Shown: positions 10,860 to 22,385, numbered from the stretch's first letter. The stretch is 64,000 nucleotides of DNA from Escarpia spicata (GCA_963995525.1 OZ023214.1:58856241-58920240), one strand, 5' to 3'. Numbers and translations are program-made. Notes: generated by a model not told the origin, from the letters alone.

Positions 10860-11540
10860 GTACATATATGTCATGTTATGAAATATGTTTGCCCCAGACT
10901 TTCGTCACAACATTTAGAAGTACGAACACAACAAATTCTGTGCACAAACCAAATGTATATGTAACCGTATACGTACAGTCAGAATCATCAGCCATGATCA
11001 CATGCTCTGAACACAAAAAGGAATGCGTTTAATAAAATACAAATGGCTGCCTATGTCTCGTTTTCGACGTACGCATGCTCATTACGGCATCTTTATAATT
11101 TATACCATCGCATCGCGCATCGCGTATCGCATCGCGCATCGCATCGCACATCGCGTATCGCATCGCGCATCGCATCGCGTATCGCATCGCGTATCGCATC
11201 GCGCATCGCATCGCGCCGCGTATCGCATCGCGCATCGCGTATCGCATCGCGCATCGCATCGCGCGTCGCATCGCGCATCGCATCGCGTATCGCATCGCGT
11301 ATCGCATCGCGCATCGCATCGCGCATCGCGTATCGCATCGCGCATCGCATCGCCCATCGCATCGCGCATCGTCCATCGCATCGCATCGCGCATCGCATCG
11401 CGCATCGTCCATCGCATCGCATCGCGCATCGTCCATCGCATCGCCCATCGCATCGCGCATCGCTCATCGCATCGCCCATCGCATCGCGCATCGCGTCATC
11501 GCTCCATGGCGCTGCAGGTTGCCACACAAAAACGCGATGG
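10860..11540. repeat. dispersed repeat B, copy 3, right part
   Basis: Resumes the repeat after the CR1-like insertion and matches 2258-2670, including the motif CTGAACACAAAAAGGAATGC. It contains the expanded CGCATC array. Confidence 0.8.
11107..11497. repeat. CGCATCGCG minisatellite, long array
   Basis: About 390 bp of CATCGCGTATCGCATCGC-type steps with CGCGCC, CGTCCAT and CGCCCAT variants toward the 3' side. All six frames are open for long stretches (Arg/Ala/His/Ser- or Met/Arg/Asp-rich), an artefact of the stop-free unit. Confidence 0.92.
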
Positions 11541-11820
11541 CCCTTCTCGGCCATCATACACATCAATGTACTGCCAATTCGTTAGGCAGTGGGCCAGCAA
11601 TGTCCTTACGTTGTGTGGTTTCTTCGTTGATTCGTTTCGAACCGCTGCCACCATGAAACAATTGCACGTAATGACAAAACAACAAGACTCGTGATCGACT
11701 GATCGTAAACGTAACTCGTGTATTCTGTGTCCGTGTCGCAAGAAAGAATCAGCCCAACAATATTATAAAGTTCGATAATATGACGCTATAGTCCAGGATG
11801 TTAGTCATGTTTAACAAATA
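11541..11820. other. spacer, nothing recognised
   Basis: Unique-looking sequence between the repeat B copy and the next CR1-like LINE; no gene or repeat seen. Confidence 0.4.
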
Positions 11821-12985
11821 TGTTATGTTTTTTTGAAGATATCACTAAGTGGGTAGACGGGGGATCACCAGTAGATATCATCTACTTAGATTTTCAAAAA
11901 GCTTTCGACAAAGTGCCATATATAAAATTAAAGGCCCATGGCATAGGACATGGTATAATTAACTGGATAGAAAAATGGCTGATTGACAGAAGACAACGGG
12001 TAGTTGTTGATGGGGAGGCTTCAAACTGGAAATCAGTTTTGAGTGGGGTTCCACAGGGATCAGTACTGGGATCTATATTATTCTTAATATATATAAACGA
12101 TTTGGACGATGATATAGCTAGCAAGGTGTTGAAATTTGCAAATGATACACAAGTGTTTAGAAGGATTAAAAGTGATGGAGATAGACAGCATTTACAAGAT
12201 GATCTTGACAGGTTGATCAAATGGTCTGAAAAGTGGCAAATGTTGTTCAATTTTGGGAAATGTAAATGCCTTCATACAGGACATGGGAACGAATATGTAG
12301 AATATACAATGGGGGAACTGTACTATGTACTACTGTAAAAGAAAAAGACTTAGGGCTGACAATTAGTGCTGACATGAAGGTTTTAGAGCAGTGTGGAATT
12401 GCAGCTTCAAAAGGAAATCAAATCCTTGGATTGATTACGCGAAGTATGGCATATAAAGAAAAAGAACTAATAATACCGCTGTGCAAAACAATAGTTAGGC
12501 CTCACTTAGAATATTGTATGCAAGCGTGGAGGCCATACCGCAAGAAGGACATGACTAAAATGATACAAAAACTGAGGGATCTTAGTTATGAAAAACGCCT
12601 AGAGACCAGGAGATTGAGAGGAGAGGAGACAGAAGTGTTTAAAATATTGAATGGTTATGAAAATATTGATAGAAATATGTGTTTTTCAGTTAAGAAAGAT
12701 AGAAAAACTAGAGGACATGAAGTTACATTAGTAAATGAGCAGTGTAGATTAGACGTCAGAAAGTTCTCATTTTCACAAAGGACTGTGAATGAATGGAACA
12801 GATTACCTGATGATTGTGTGGGTGCTAGTAGTGTGAATGTTTAAAAAAATAAAATCGACACATGTCTCAGAAGGGCTGGATATAATTATGTAGATAAAAG
12901 GGTTGGACTCTCGATAAGCCAAAGAGCTTCCTTGTCCACCTGCCATCTAGAGTGAATTCTCTGGATTTCAATCTTGTTAAATGAA
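11821..12985 (+). mobile_element. CR1-like LINE, 5'-truncated copy 2
   Basis: Plus-strand fragment of the same family as 9677-10859. It opens with DIIYLDFQKAFDKVP, then GVPQGSVLGSILFLIYINDL. The catalytic box reads FANDT instead of FADDT, so the first aspartate is replaced by asparagine. A frameshift near 12,320 moves to the frame continuing LGLTISADMKV to a C-terminal NEWNRLPDDCVGASS. The 3' end is ACTCTCGATAAGCC...ATCTTGTTAAATG. It is 5'-truncated inside the RT and dead. Confidence 0.85.
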
Positions 12986-13215
12986 TATACCAGTGTTGCC
13001 ATCTAGCGGATAACATTCAGAAGGGCCATCCAGAGCCAGACTATCGTTCTGGCGAAGACACGCAGCCAGGCGAGAGTCGGTTAAGCGAGACTCATTCGGA
13101 TAGAGATGATGATCGATTGGCTCTCAGGCCAACTATGGAATAACAAACTAAATAAGGATACACTTTTATCAGATAATACTACTATAACAACTATTCAACA
13201 TTAAACTTATATTGA
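12986..13215 (+). repeat. stem-loop-ended dispersed repeat, copy 1
   Basis: Contains the block GAGCCAGACTATCGTTCTGG followed by CAGCCAGGCGAGAGTCGG and TTAAGCGAGACT (13031-13091). CCAGA/TCTGG and GAGTC/GACTC can pair as two hairpins. The block recurs at 14447-14503, 14624-14683 and 49870-49927. The following 13096-13215 recurs in inverted orientation at 48766-48890 (landmark GGATACACTTTTATCAGATA). The element class is not known to me. Confidence 0.65.
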
Positions 13216-13498
13216 AACATGACAAACACAAAATAAACCGACATTAAACTTTTGTTGTAGTTTAGTTCCTTTTTATCACATGCATATTCACTAGGTGGCA
13301 GCTCTCGTGGCTGTCGAATATTCCGAATTGACGTTCTTTGCTTATGCTCGAGCAGAAACAAAAGACTGAGTGTGAATAAGTATGATATAAATACCAAACA
13401 AGGACATTTTTAACTAAACAAAGTGCAATCGATGTATCGCGCAACGGTCGGACTGCTAACTAATATATGTAGTCGCCAAAGTTCAATAAAAAGTTCTG
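13216..13498. other. AT-rich spacer
   Basis: No recognisable gene or repeat. Confidence 0.4.
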
Positions 13499-13572
13499 AT
13501 CTTGGTGGCTAAGTCGGTATAGCGTGTTGAGCTGCTATTTTAAGGTCCTCTGTTCGAATCCGACAGAGTATT
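13499..13572 (+). tRNA. tRNA-like sequence, probably a pseudogene or SINE head
   Basis: A good internal A box (TGGCTAAGTCGG, 13506-13517) and a perfect B box (GTTCGAATCC, 13552-13561) stand 34 bases apart. An anticodon stem TTGAG/TTTAA encloses the loop CTGCTAT, which would give anticodon GCT (Ser). The D stem GCT/AGC is plausible. However the T stem pairs poorly (CTCTG against CCGAC) and the acceptor ends do not pair, and there is no long variable arm as expected for tRNA-Ser. I therefore read it as tRNA-derived rather than a working tRNA gene. Confidence 0.35.
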
Positions 13573-13683
13573 CGAAACTTTTGTTTGTGATCATTTAGTT
13601 TAAGATTCATTTTATTTTGTATAATACTATTTCGGGCAGTATTTCGTAATTTCATTTCGTTATCGAAAACATACATAATATAT

Positions 13684-14395
13684 AAGTACTACTGTAAAAG
13701 AAAAGGACTTAGGGTTAACCAATAGTGCTGATATGAAGGTTACAGGGCAGTGCAGAATTGCAGCTTCAAAGGAAATTAAATCCTTGGATTAATTAGGCGA
13801 AACATAACGTATAAGGAAAATGAGCTAATAATACCGCTGTACAAAACAAAAGTTAGGCCTCATTTAGAATATTATATTCAAGCGTGGAGGCCATATCACA
13901 GGAAGGACAGAGATATGCTAGAAAGATTACAGAGGAGAGCAACTAAAATGATACCAAAACTGAGGGATCTTAGTTACGAAATACGCCTAAAAATGCGGCT
14001 TAACAACACTAGAGACCAGGAGATCAGATGGAAGTGTTTAAAATAATGAATGGTTATGAAAATATTGATAGAAATATATTTTTCTCAGTTAAGAAAGATA
14101 GAAGGACTAGAGGACATGAAGTTACATTAGCAAAGGAGCAGTGTAGATTAGATATGAGAAAGTTCTCATTTTCACAAAGGACTGTAAATGAATGGACCAG
14201 ATTATCTGCTGATTGTGTGGGTGCTAGTAGCGTGAATATGTTTAAAAATAAAATCGACACATACCTCAGAAAAGTCGGATACACATAGATAACAGGGTCG
14301 GACTCTCGATAAGCCAAAGGGCTTCCTTGTCCACCTGCCACCTAGAGTTAATTCTCTGGGTGGCAATATTGTTAAATCTTGTTAAATAAACATCC
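13684..14395 (+). mobile_element. CR1-like LINE, 5'-truncated copy 3
   Basis: Same family as the two copies upstream, cut 5' at the LGLTISADMK region. It retains LEYYIQAWRPY, the C-terminal block NEWTRLSADCVGASS (14190-14230) and VNMFKNKIDTYLRKVG, and the same 3' end GGACTCTCGATAAGCC...ATCTTGTTAAAT. Several frameshifts (near 13780 and 14010) make it non-coding. Confidence 0.85.
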
Positions 14396-14429
14396 TGAGG
14401 GATAGACGTGCTAACTGGCAGTGAGCAGT

Positions 14430-14503
14430 CAAAACGCGATTCTGAGCCAGACTATCTTCCTGGCGGAGTCATGCAGCCAGGCGAGTGTCGGTTAAGCGAG
14501 ACT
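14430..14503 (+). repeat. stem-loop-ended dispersed repeat, copy 2
   Basis: Short copy of the GAGCCAGACTATC...GGTTAAGCGAGACT block, directly downstream of CR1-like copy 3. Confidence 0.65.
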
Positions 14504-14569
14504 AATAATTATTAATACACGGCAAATCCTAACAATACGTCACATATAACTTCATAAATTGATGACTTT

Positions 14570-14690
14570 AATTCATGAGTATACCAGTGTTGCCATCTGG
14601 CGGATAACATTCAGAAGGGCCATTCAGAGCCAGACTATCTTCCTGGCGAAGTCACGCAGACAGCGAGAGTAGGTTAAGTGAGACTAGTAC
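14570..14690 (+). repeat. stem-loop-ended dispersed repeat, copy 3
   Basis: Shares with 12986-13091 both the lead-in (ATACCAGTGTTGCCATCT, GCGGATAACATTCAGAAGGG) and the terminal block, with small differences. Confidence 0.65.
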
Positions 14691-14740
14691 AGGTCAAATT
14701 CCGATTTGGTCCGTAACACAAGTTAGGTCCATGCATGCAG

Positions 14741-14904
14741 GGGTAAGACCACATTGGTGTGATGTGTGAATTTTGTCGAGCACTCTGACGTGGCACGTGT
14801 TAGTCCAGTGAATACTGAATGTACTACTGCATTATATCTTTCACGAGATAGCAATAAATATACTCTAGTCGCTCGCGTATTCGCACAGTGGCTATTTTGC
14901 AGAA
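14741..14904. repeat. partial copy of the 15441-15864 TIR element
   Basis: Starts with the same terminal motif GGGTAAGACCACATT and follows the internal sequence of the element downstream up to GTGGCTATTTTGCAGAAC, lacking about 55 bp after the terminus. The right end is absent. Confidence 0.7.
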
Positions 14905-15440
14905 CTATTGTGAATATTGTTGAAATGCCTGGCTTGTGCTCTTGACACCTACTGGTGTCGTACACGTGTGACACACAGTTCATGATTGCATCATATTATT
15001 TAGCATAGTTTGTGAGCATTACGTTATACCAAAATTCGTGAAGATGTGCAACTTGCATGTCCAATAAAATGCTGCATAAAATAATTTTGTGTATTTTTTG
15101 CAAAAAGTTACAACACTGAAAAATTACCAATAAATATATTTCGTTGATATTCTATATATTTTACTCCCATATTGGTAAGATACTGTGTTGGCCTGTATGT
15201 TGTGCTTAGTACCATTAATATCAGGCAAACGTCGTATGTGATGTGGTATAAAGTACCGAATAAGCATGTTTAAATCAACTCAATGCGCTGTTTAGCTTGG
15301 AGGTGTGCACATTTTGATGACATATATTTTAATTGTTATTGAGACAGTGTAAAGTTCCCTTTGTGGTTAATCTAGGTATATGTATAGCTTGATATAAATC
15401 GAACTTTCGTGAAGATTTGCAAGATTCAGGAGATCTATTT
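14905..15440. other. AT-rich spacer
   Basis: No gene seen. The segments GTGAAGATGTGCAACTTG (15040) and GTGAAGATTTGCAAGATTC (15409) are weakly related. Confidence 0.4.
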
Positions 15441-15864
15441 GGGGTAAGACCACATTAAGGATTCGTCCGCCATTACCCGAAAACCGAAAGAGTGCCCTTA
15501 AAAATACCGTTTTGGTGTGATGTGTGAATTTTTTCGAGCACTTTGACGTAGCACGTGTTAGTCCAGTGAATACTGAATGTACTACTGCATTGGATCTTTC
15601 ACGAGAGAGCAATACACATACTCTAGTCGCTCGCGTATTCGCACAGTGGCTATTTTGCAGAACGCACCAATATTTCAAAATCCGTCACCAGATTGGGGCG
15701 AAATTGAGGGGTGTCAGGTTTGGGTGGATTTTTCTTTAAAATGTAGTATGAGAATTTTCCACAGCACTTGTGTCAATGGAAGTTATATGCTGTGAAATTT
15801 TAAAGAAAATCGTTAGACAAATTTGGCAGGAAATGAAGGAAACGTTATAATGTGGTCTTAACCC
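15441..15864. mobile_element. small TIR element (MITE-like), 424 bp
   Basis: The left end GGGGTAAGACCACATTA (15441-15457) is mirrored by the right end TAATGTGGTCTTAACCC (15848-15864), a 17-bp inverted repeat with one mismatch. There is no coding capacity. No clear target duplication is visible, so the superfamily is open. Confidence 0.65.
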
Positions 15865-16083
15865 GGGCGCCCTTTTAACCCTGCACCTAGAAATGGTACT
15901 TTTGCAGTTAAAGCCCGCACCTCGAAAAAACATTATAACGGTCACCTACAGTCACCAAACGTCACATCATATATCTACAACACGTATTCTACACATACAC
16001 TTGTCACGTGATCAAACCATTAAATTTACTGTCTTCTATCGATCAAAATGTACAAGATGTTCACTCGTTTTTGTGTGTATTTA
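15865..16083. other. spacer
   Basis: Nothing recognised apart from proximity to the LINE tail at 16084. Confidence 0.4.
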
Positions 16084-18778
16084 TTCAGTTCAGTTCAGTT
16101 GATCCAGAGACCTGTCAGGTGGTAGAGGAGACACGAAGGACGCAGTCGCAGCGAATGCTTTCCATCCGGGGCGGTCTAATGCAAGTCTTGATCAGTAGCG
16201 TTTGGACGTCAAGGTCGGTCCACTCCCGTATGTTGTCCATCCAGGTCTTCCTTTGCCTGCCTCTCCGTCTGCTGCCCTCCCGAGTGCCCTGCGTGATTGT
16301 CTTGGCAAGGGAGTCGTGGCGTGTGACATGGCCATACCATACCAACTTTCTCCTGTTCACTGTTGCGAGGAGTGGCTCCTGTGGGCCTGCCAGGGCAGTG
16401 ATCCGGTTTCGAACAAAGTCATTGTTCTTGTTCTCGGCCCAAGATATGTGTAGCAGGCGTCTGAAGCACTTGGTGTCAAACGCCTGTATCTTCGTCGTCA
16501 TTGCAGTCGTCACTGTCCAACTTTCGCAGCCATAGAGGAGGATGGATCTTAGTTGCGAAACTGATGTTAACGCTCCTCTATATATTATTGAGTTTGGTTA
16601 TTGCTGCTGTCGCAAGGGCTATTCGGATCTGGATCTCTTTCTCCGACTGTCCATCTTTGGTGAGTGTGGAGCCCAGCTGTTTGAACGCATCCACTTCCTC
16701 CAGCTTGTGGCCGTTCATCTTGATGTCAACAGTGATATGTTCAGTGATGCTGGCCATCACCTTGCTCTTTTCGTTGCTTACTTCCATGCCGTAAGCGCCT
16801 GCTCTATCGACTAGTCTATTGGTGAGATATTGGAGCTCGTTGTTGCTTCCTCCAAGAAGATCTATATCGTCTGCAAATTGCAGGTTGCCGACAAATCTGC
16901 CTCTCACAGAGATGGTGGTGTTGAAGTTATGGAGGGCTTCTCTCGTGATGTTCTCGAGGCAGATGTTGAAAAGAACTGGCGACAATAAGCAACCTTGACG
17001 GACTCCGACGGCGGTTCTGAAGTACTCCCCTATTTGGCTGTTGAGAAGGACCCACTGATGGCGTTGTTATACAGTGCGCTGATGACTTAAGTGATGCCTT
17101 CTTCAATGGTGAAACGCTTTAGCACTTGCCACAGACCTTCGTGCCACACCCTGTCAAAAGCCCGCTTAAAGTCTATACAGTTGTGAAGCAGGCTCTTCTG
17201 GTGTTGCAGGTGCTTTTCGATCAGGATTCTGCATTTGGAGATTTGTTCTGTGGTACTTCTTCCGGGTCTGAACCCGGCCTGCTCTTCTGCTAGTAGTTCT
17301 TCTGATTGCTTTTTCAACCGGCTCAAACTGATGCGTAGCAGGATCTTGCTTGGGTGGCTAATGAGGCTAATGGTTCGGTAGGTTTGGCACTTCCGGAAAT
17401 GTCCTTTCTTAGGTAATGGGATGATGAGTGACTATGTCCATTCCTTTGGCCACTGTTTGAAGTCCCAGATCTTCTGGCAAATGGCTGTCATTGCAGTGAC
17501 CATTCCTTCGCCACCATGTTTGAGCAGCTCCGCTGGAATGTTGTCTGCTCCTGGTGATTTCCCTACTGATATACTGTGGATGGCTTCTTCCACCTCTTCT
17601 CTTGAAATAGGCAATGTTTCTGGTTCTTTTTCTGGGGCCAGTTCTGTCTGCAGCACGCTGGTATCAGGCTGCAGGGGGTATTGTAGAGCTCCTGGCTGTA
17701 CTCCGTCCACCTCTTTAAGACTTCGCCAGTCTCTGTCAGGAGTGCTCCCGTGCTATCAATGACTGGTTTTCTGTTTTGCTGCGGCTTGATCAGGTTGTTC
17801 AGTGTGTGGAAGGCTTACTTGCTGTTACCCTTAGCCATTCCTTTCTCAATACTTGCACACCGCTCCTCAATCCACTGTTCTTTGGCTGCTTTCATTTCCT
17901 TCCGTATTGTCCTGTTGACCTGGCAATACTGTTCCTGTGAATGTGGGCTGTACTGTCTGGTCTTCTTCATTTCTCATCTTTCGTCACATAGGTCAAGGAT
18001 GTTGTTTGTGACCCATGGTTGGTTCCTCCTCCTCTGTCGACCCAATACCTCCTCAGCTGTATTGCGGACTATCTTGTTGAAGTTGTTAGTGACGACATTG
18101 GTGTCATTGTCCAGGAGGTTGAGTGCCGCAAACTCCCCCCCTATCTGAGCCTGAAATACTGCAGCCACTTCGGGATCTTTCAGCTTGTCGACATCAAACC
18201 TGACACGTGGCTGTGCCGCATGATATTTCTTTTTTAACTTGAGCTTCATTGTAAGCATGACAAGATCGTGATCGCTGAATATGTCAGCTCCTGGGAATGT
18301 CCTGGTCTGTGTTTTGTTAATGCTGAACTTGAAGCGACGAGGTGTCAGAATGAAATCAATTTGATTGTGAATCAGGCCGCTTGGTGAGTGCCATGTTGTT
18401 CTGCAAGAGAGCTTGTGTGGGTATAGGGTGTTTGTCAGGGTCAGTCTGTGGCTGCTTGCAAACTCCAGGAGGCGGAGTCCCCTTTCGTTGGTTTCTCCTA
18501 TACCAAATTTCCCAACTGTTCCAGACCAGTGTACGTGGGAGTCTGAGCCCACTTTAGCGTTCCAGTCACCTTGTACGATGGTGGTATCCTTCTTTGGTGA
18601 TAATGCTTTCGATGTCTTCATAGAAAGCCTCTACTTCCTCATCATCATGGGCTGTTGTTGGTGCATAAACCTGGATGATGGAGAGGTTCTTAGGTGTAGC
18701 TGAGACTCGAATGGAGATGATTCTGCTGGATATGTATTCATTAGTTCCATCATAAACTCCGGAAGGGATAGATAACAA
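16084..18778 (-). mobile_element. RTE-like LINE (endonuclease-reverse transcriptase), decayed
   Basis: Minus-strand element. The endonuclease domain (about 18778-17974) shows QVYAPTTAHDDEEVEAFY, QGDWNAKVGSD, NQIDFIL and FSDHDLVML, the catalytic landmarks of APE-type nucleases. The RT follows with REEVEEAIHSISVGKSPGAD, EEQAGFRPGRSTTEQIS, CIDFKRAFDRVWH (17170), and the catalytic FADDIDLL box (about 16880). The C-terminal domain has RRKLVWYGHVTRHDSL and RRRGRQRKTWMDNI (about 16270). The frame is broken in several places, and the endonuclease N-terminus is cut. The 3' end (16084-16100) is a short CAACTG/AACTG microsatellite, as in RTE-type elements. The clade assignment is from motif memory. Confidence 0.8.
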
Positions 18779-19804
18779 TTCATATTTCAGTAATAATATT
18801 GTAAAATAAAGTCAATCATATATGCGATATTTAATTAAATAAGATTCCCTTAAATTCAGTGTTGACAGCAAGTGGGGGGTTTATTACAAATATTGGTTTG
18901 TGTAAATACTGGTGTATTTTAATATTGTTTATCAGACGCAATTCATCAAAGCTATCATACAATACATATAATAATCTGTTTTGTGTTTTGCAAACGCTTT
19001 ATTTTGCAAACAAAATATTGTTTTATTTCCTGAAAATAATAACTGAGCTTTGTTATAAATAGCGAGAGGTGAATTAAAAGATGTAGTTAACGTGTGCTTG
19101 AGATGAAACTACTGAATGGTTCTACAAAAAGATGCCAATAAATATGCCAATGAGGTGCCAATGAAAATGCCAATGACATCCCAATACAAGGTTTATGCAT
19201 TTAGTTATACTACAATCATAAAACATGCTAACAATCAAGCATACAATTAGATATCTATGTGAAATTTATAACCACCCCTTTAATGCTTACATGGTAGTTA
19301 AGTCGTATATATTGACTGTCAGCACCATTAGGTGAATATGTGGTGTGAGTAGTGAGTACATAAAATGTGTAAACCTTAATTGTATCTAAGCTATTAACTT
19401 CTAGTTAATTATTTTGTTATTATAATGTTTAGAATACAGTGTACACCATGTTTTATTAGAACAGGTGTAAATAGATACGCAGGTTATATTTATTACCTGT
19501 ATTGCAATGATACAAAATGTAAACCATGTGAAACTTAGACTAAGTTAAAGCCCAATCCAAAATAGTTTTTAGACGTTTGACTTCTTTATAGACTGTATAG
19601 TGACTACACCAGAGTTAAACACATTTAAGAAGCTGTTGGTAATAATTAAGGGCAGCCGATGCTGAGACAAGACGACAGTGTCGACACGAGCGTGCGAGCA
19701 CACTGTAGCTGCTCCAACAGGACAGTTGCCAACGTTCATGTGTTGACACTGTGGGTGAACCTGTAATACACTGGCTTCACTTGTGTAAGTAGACACAGGC
19801 CCTA
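18779..19804. other. AT-rich non-coding region
   Basis: No gene recognised. A small cluster of GCCAATGA-type motifs (19132-19190) foreshadows the CCAAT-rich element downstream and may be a fragment of it. Confidence 0.4.
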
Positions 19805-20886
19805 CTAGCAAAATCTCACTGGACCAATGAAGTTAAGCCAGGACGTTTTCATTGGGCCATGATTGATTTCCCCTCATTGGCCCAATGATGTTTTGAACTC
19901 TGCGCCGGGTATAATGCCAATGATAACTTTATTGGTCCTGTACTGGCCAAATAATTGGACCAATAAAGAGCCAATGAAAATGCCAATGAAACTGCCCATG
20001 AGATGTCATTGACAGCTGTTATTGGACCAATGATGTTTTGACACTGGTAATGGCAAACGTATGGCAGATGTCATTGGGCCAATGATTTTATCAATGGCAA
20101 ACCAATCATGGCGAACCAATGACAAACCATCATTGACCCAATCATGGTTCCGGCAGCCAACATTGGTCCAATAAGCCAAACCAAAACCAATGTTAAACCA
20201 ATGATAGGCATTGTTGGGTCAATGTAGTTTTTTCAATGGCAAGCCAATGATGCCAAACCAATGACAAACCATTATCGGACTAATGTTGTTTTTCGAATAG
20301 CAAGCCTTCTCACTGGCATTTTCATGAGCATCTCATTGGCCATTCTCTGGCCTAATCATCAAGCCCGTACAGGGTCAATGAAGTTATCATTACACCCGAT
20401 GCAATGTTGAAATCATCATTTGGCAAATCATGGACCAATGTTGTTTTTCAATGGTAAACCAATGATGGCAAACCAATGACAGCCATTGTTGATCCAATAT
20501 TATTTCTTCATTGGCAAACCAACGATAGCAAACCAACAAAAAACCATCATTGGCCCAATCATAGTGTTGCAGTTATTATTGGCCCAATCAATTTGTTTAC
20601 CTGGGATTATGCTGCATTTAATTGAACTAAGTGATTTACGAACAGAACAACGCTATGTACTTTCTAACTAGTCTCTACTGTATCTAAAGAAAAAGGGAAG
20701 ATGTAATGATACTAGCCCTTCTTTGGCCCAACCATTGGGTCAATACAGGGTCAGTGATGTTTTCATTGGCTTTATACCTGATGCGGTGCTCGAATGTTCC
20801 TTGACTTGGGCCAATAAAAGAAAGTAAATCATGGGTGTTTGAAAATGTTTTGTTTTAACTTCATTGGCACAATGAGGTTTTGCTAG
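19805..20886. mobile_element. MITE-like element filled with ATTGG/CCAAT palindromes
   Basis: The ends form an imperfect 32-bp inverted repeat: CTAGCAAAATCTCACTGGAC at 19805 is mirrored by the sequence ending GAGGTTTTGCTAG at 20886. Between them run many copies of ATTGGNCCAATGATG, GGCAAACCAATGA and related steps on both strands. There is no coding capacity. Flanks show no clear duplication beyond CTAG inside the ends. The sequence could form extensive hairpins and is exceptionally dense in NF-Y (CCAAT) core motifs; whether that matters is unknown. Confidence 0.6.
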
Positions 20887-20989
20887 CCGAGTATAATACA
20901 TTATTAAAATGAAAAGTAATACATCACATATAATATTAATGATATAGTATTATACATTTAAAAAAGTATGTTACATAATTTACATTTAT

Positions 20990-21076
20990 ATACAATATAT
21001 ATATACATATATAAATACATGTAATATATATATATATATATATTACATGTATTTATATATATATATATATATATAC
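20990..21076. repeat. TA microsatellite, palindromic
   Basis: (TA)n tract with an internal ATACATGTAATATATA...TATATTACATGTAT palindrome. Confidence 0.9.
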
Positions 21077-21528
21077 ATACCGTATTTGACCGCGTTACCA
21101 CCCATACCCACATTATCGCCCACCCCATCTCGGCCACATACATATACAGACTGTATGTACATTTGTCATCAAAATATAGATAATAAACATGCAGAAATAC
21201 AACAAAATGGTGAGGGACGTTAAAAACACTTTTTGAATGAAATTCAAACGGCATTTATGTGGGCAACAAAACCAATGCTTCTATTCTGGAATATACGGTA
21301 AGCTTAAAAAATTATGAGGCTGACGGAAACATGAGACTGGCTCTCCAATCTCAGCCTCTCTTTCGAAATTTCCAGAATTGAAAAGATATATTCGCTCTCG
21401 ATTTTTGTTTTTCAAAAATACTGCTACGGGATTCGTGTTGACGCTACATTTTTATTCTGTCTGTTAGACGCTATCGCCATGATTCTTTTTGACCGGTTAT
21501 CTATTTAATTGCACTTGCGATCGCAGTG

Positions 21529-22065
21529 ATGGAGACGGTAAACATTGCTATTGTTGGCCATTCCTATGACTATGTTCGCCGCCTTGCGGCTTTCGCGCTA
21601 ACGCATCGGTCCATGAAACTCGCTATGCCTATGGACGATAGTTATCATGTTACCTTCATTTCGAGAGGGGGTTTGAAAGTGCAGCAACTATACACACTGA
21701 CGCACCATATTTTAAATGTCAGTAGGGATATAGTTTTCATCGAAATTGGGACGAACGATTTAATGAATTGTGGAAATATTGAAGTTGGCGATAAAGTGTT
21801 GGCTTTCGCAACGTATTTAACTGTGATGGCAGGGGTCCGTCGCGTTGTAATCTCGCAAATTTTGTATCGTGATGCTAGCGCATCTGTTTCTCCAGTGGAT
21901 GCCGATCTTAATACCAGGGTTTTTCTATATAATAAGTATTTGCACGAGGCCACCAAATGTTTTGACACTGTTGATTTCTGGTCGCATCGTGGCGTGTGGT
22001 CTGACTGGAAGCAGTACCTACTTGATGGTGTACATTTTAATGCCGGAGGTGTTCTGGACATATAA
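21529..22065 (+). CDS. SGNH-hydrolase-like ORF of a DIRS/Ngaro-type retroelement
   Basis: An uninterrupted frame of 178 codons from the ATG at 21529 (a GTG lies one codon upstream). SGNH blocks are visible: NIAIVGHSYDYVRRL (block I, nucleophile Ser in GHS), SRGGLKVQQL (Gly), FIEIGTNDLMN (block III, Asn) and LLDGVHFNAGG (catalytic Asp/His). This is a small lipase/esterase-like fold. Some Ngaro-group tyrosine-recombinase retrotransposons are known to carry such a hydrolase ORF; the Gag-like and RT sequences that follow support that setting. Its substrate and role in the element are unknown. It is the best-preserved ORF of the DIRS-type element. Confidence 0.7.
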   Translation: METVNIAIVGHSYDYVRRLAAFALTHRSMKLAMPMDDSYHVTFISRGGLKVQQLYTLTHHILNVSRDIVFIEIGTNDLMNCGNIEVGDKVLAFATYLTVMAGVRRVVISQILYRDASASVSPVDADLNTRVFLYNKYLHEATKCFDTVDFWSHRGVWSDWKQYLLDGVHFNAGGVLDI

Positions 22066-22109
22066 AGTTTGACAATTACTAACAATTGTTTTGGATTTAG
22101 TACTGCCTA

Positions 22110-22385
22110 ACAAATTTTTGATGGTGTGGCCGTGTAAATGTTCTGGCACTAGGCCTAGGGCTGTGCCCTTTTGAGCCGTGTACATGTTCTGCCATTATGG
22201 CTGTGCCCTTGTGGGCCGTGTAAATGTCCTGCCATTATGGCTGTGCCTGTGGGGGCCGTGTAAATGTTCTGCCATTCTGGCTGTGTGCCCTTGGTGACCG
22301 TGTAAATGTTCTGCCATTATTGCTGTGCCTCTGGCGGCCGTGTAAATGTTCTGCCATTCTGGCTGTGTGCCTTTGGCCGGGTCAG
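22110..22385 (+). repeat. about 55-bp tandem repeat in the DIRS-type element
   Basis: About five imperfect units with the core GTAAATGTTCTGCCATT followed by ATGGCTGTGCCCTTGTGGGC. The array lies between the hydrolase ORF and the Gag-like ORF. Confidence 0.8.

Noticed and set aside
11107..11497. CRISPR-like array
   Set aside because: The repeats are contiguous with no unique spacers, and the context is an animal genome.
11023..11694. Arg/His/Ser- and Met/Arg/Asp-rich frames up to 223 codons
   Set aside because: Translation of the CGCATC minisatellite; open in all frames because the unit lacks stops.
13031..13091. Hammerhead or other small self-cleaving ribozyme in the stem-loop repeat
   Set aside because: The hammerhead core (CTGATGA...GAAA) is absent; only two simple hairpins can be drawn.
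13499..13572. Functional tRNA-Ser gene
   Set aside because: Acceptor ends do not pair, the T stem is poor and the long variable arm of tRNA-Ser is missing; kept only as tRNA-like.
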